Of a DNA stretch of 64,000 nt, positions 62,975-64,000 are shown piece by piece. The notes under the pieces were generated by a model that was not told the DNA's origin, did not search any database, and saw nothing but the letters and a program-made list of their open reading frames with translations. Source of the DNA: an uncultured Rhizobiaceae group bacterium (GTDB taxonomy: Bacteria; Pseudomonadota; Alphaproteobacteria; Rhizobiales; Rhizobiaceae). Made by a program: the position numbers and the translations under genes. Location: NCBI GenBank assembly GCA_937930635.1, contig CALHCF010000003.1:1-64000 (forward strand), read 5' to 3'. Position 1 is the stretch's first letter. Every line of letters starts with the position of its first letter.

Positions 62975-63277
62975 ATGCTTCTGATCCATTGCCCTTATTG
63001 CGAAGCCGACCATCCCGAGTTGGAATTCGCCAATGCCGGTGAAGCGCATATTGTGCGGCCCCGCGAAATGTCCAACATGAGCGACGAGGACTTCGAGGCG
63101 ATGTTCTTCATCCGCGACAACCCCAAGGGGGTAAGCCTGGAGCGCTGGAGGCACGTCCATGGCTGTGGACGTTTTTTCAACGCTTTACGACACACAGTCT
63201 CGGACACGTTTCTCAAAGTCTACAAAGCTGGCGAGGCACGCCCGTCAAACGACGAAATTGCGAAGCTGATCAAATGA
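62975..63277 (+). CDS. soxD: Sarcosine oxidase delta subunit
   Basis: MLLIHCPYCEADHPELEFANAGEAHIVRP...FIRDNPKGVSLERWRHVHGCGRFFNALRHTVSDTFLKVYKAGE. Confidence 0.95.
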   Translation: MLLIHCPYCEADHPELEFANAGEAHIVRPREMSNMSDEDFEAMFFIRDNPKGVSLERWRHVHGCGRFFNALRHTVSDTFLKVYKAGEARPSNDEIAKLIK

Positions 63278-63308
63278 GCACTGCCGCCACCGCATACAGG
63301 TCCAACGC

Positions 63309-64000
63309 ATGACCCAGCCGTTTCGCATCAAAGGCGCGGGTACTTTGCCACACACCCGCACAATTCAGTTCACGTTCGATGGACAGTCTTATGAAGGTTA
63401 CGAAGGCGATACGCTGGCGTCGGCTCTGCTGGCAAATGGCGTTCACCTGATGGGGCGATCGTTCAAATATCACCGGCCACGCGGCGTCGTGGCTGCCGGG
63501 CCTGAAGAACCCAATGCGCTGGTTGGAATTACACGCGACAGAGCTCGCCACACACCCAACGTGCGTGCATCCGTGCAGGAACTCTATGACGGTTTGAATG
63601 CGACCAGCCAAAACAGGTTCCCAACCCTGAATTTTGACATCGGAGCCCTAAATTCTCTGATGTCTCCATTCTTTCCTGCGGGGTTCTATTACAAAACCTT
63701 CAAATGGCCGGCGAAGGCATGGGATGCATTGTATGAACCGTTCATACGGCGTGCTGCGGGGCTCGGCGAAGCGCCAACAGAAAGCGACCCGGACCGCTAT
63801 GTCAATCGTTTTGCCCATTGCGATGTTTTGATCATCGGAGGAGGAGCGGCAGGTCTGGCTGCTGCCCAAGCCGCAGCCGAAAAAAGTCAATCCGTGATCC
63901 TATGCGATGAAAATCCTGCGATGGGCGGTTGGCTGCTCGCCGACAGTGATATTCAGATAGATGGACAGACAGGCGCACAGTGGGCGGCAAACATGGCCGC
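63309..64000 (+). CDS. soxA: Sarcosine oxidase alpha subunit (truncated by window end)
   Basis: MTQPFRIKGAGTLPHTRTIQFTFDGQSYEGYEGDTLASALLANGVHLMGRSFKYHRPRGVVAAGPEEPNALV...CDVLIIGGGAAGLAAAQAAAE; open to the right edge. Confidence 0.95.
   Translation, partial: MTQPFRIKGAGTLPHTRTIQFTFDGQSYEGYEGDTLASALLANGVHLMGRSFKYHRPRGVVAAGPEEPNALVGITRDRARHTPNVRASVQELYDGLNATSQNRFPTLNFDIGALNSLMSPFFPAGFYYKTFKWPAKAWDALYEPFIRRAAGLGEAPTESDPDRYVNRFAHCDVLIIGGGAAGLAAAQAAAEKSQSVILCDENPAMGGWLLADSDIQIDGQTGAQWAANMA

Overview
This 64-kb window looks chromosomal and alphaproteobacterial. The Hyphomicrobiales-like assignment is inferred from gene content only. Most of it is ordinary metabolic and housekeeping sequence: Rieske oxygenase, tdk, glycerate kinase, glutaryl-CoA dehydrogenase, bd-type CIO oxidase, pccB/pccA/methylmalonyl-CoA mutase, moaA, ABC-F, pgm, ggt, GapR-like, pyk, rpmJ and soxBDA. 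The unusual part is two giant minus-strand surface-protein genes of the same architecture. One is truncated by the left edge (1..5949); the other is about 4,645 aa (36492..50429). Both start with an LEPRILLD motif followed by a DUF4347-like domain that keeps an SHG...YGC His/Cys pair with identical 44-residue spacing. The complete gene is followed 13 nt later by a TolC-like outer-membrane lipoprotein gene, with no adjacent type I ABC transporter or HlyD gene in the window. Other points of interest are a TolA-like protein with seven 30-aa repeats behind a perfect CtrA-type box, a PIN toxin-antitoxin pair between pccB and pccA, small genes below the ORF-track cutoff (DUF2474-like and a 39-aa sORF), a candidate attenuator before rpmJ, and a terminator embedded in an opposing gene. 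No CRISPR array, tRNA, rRNA or transposase was recognised.
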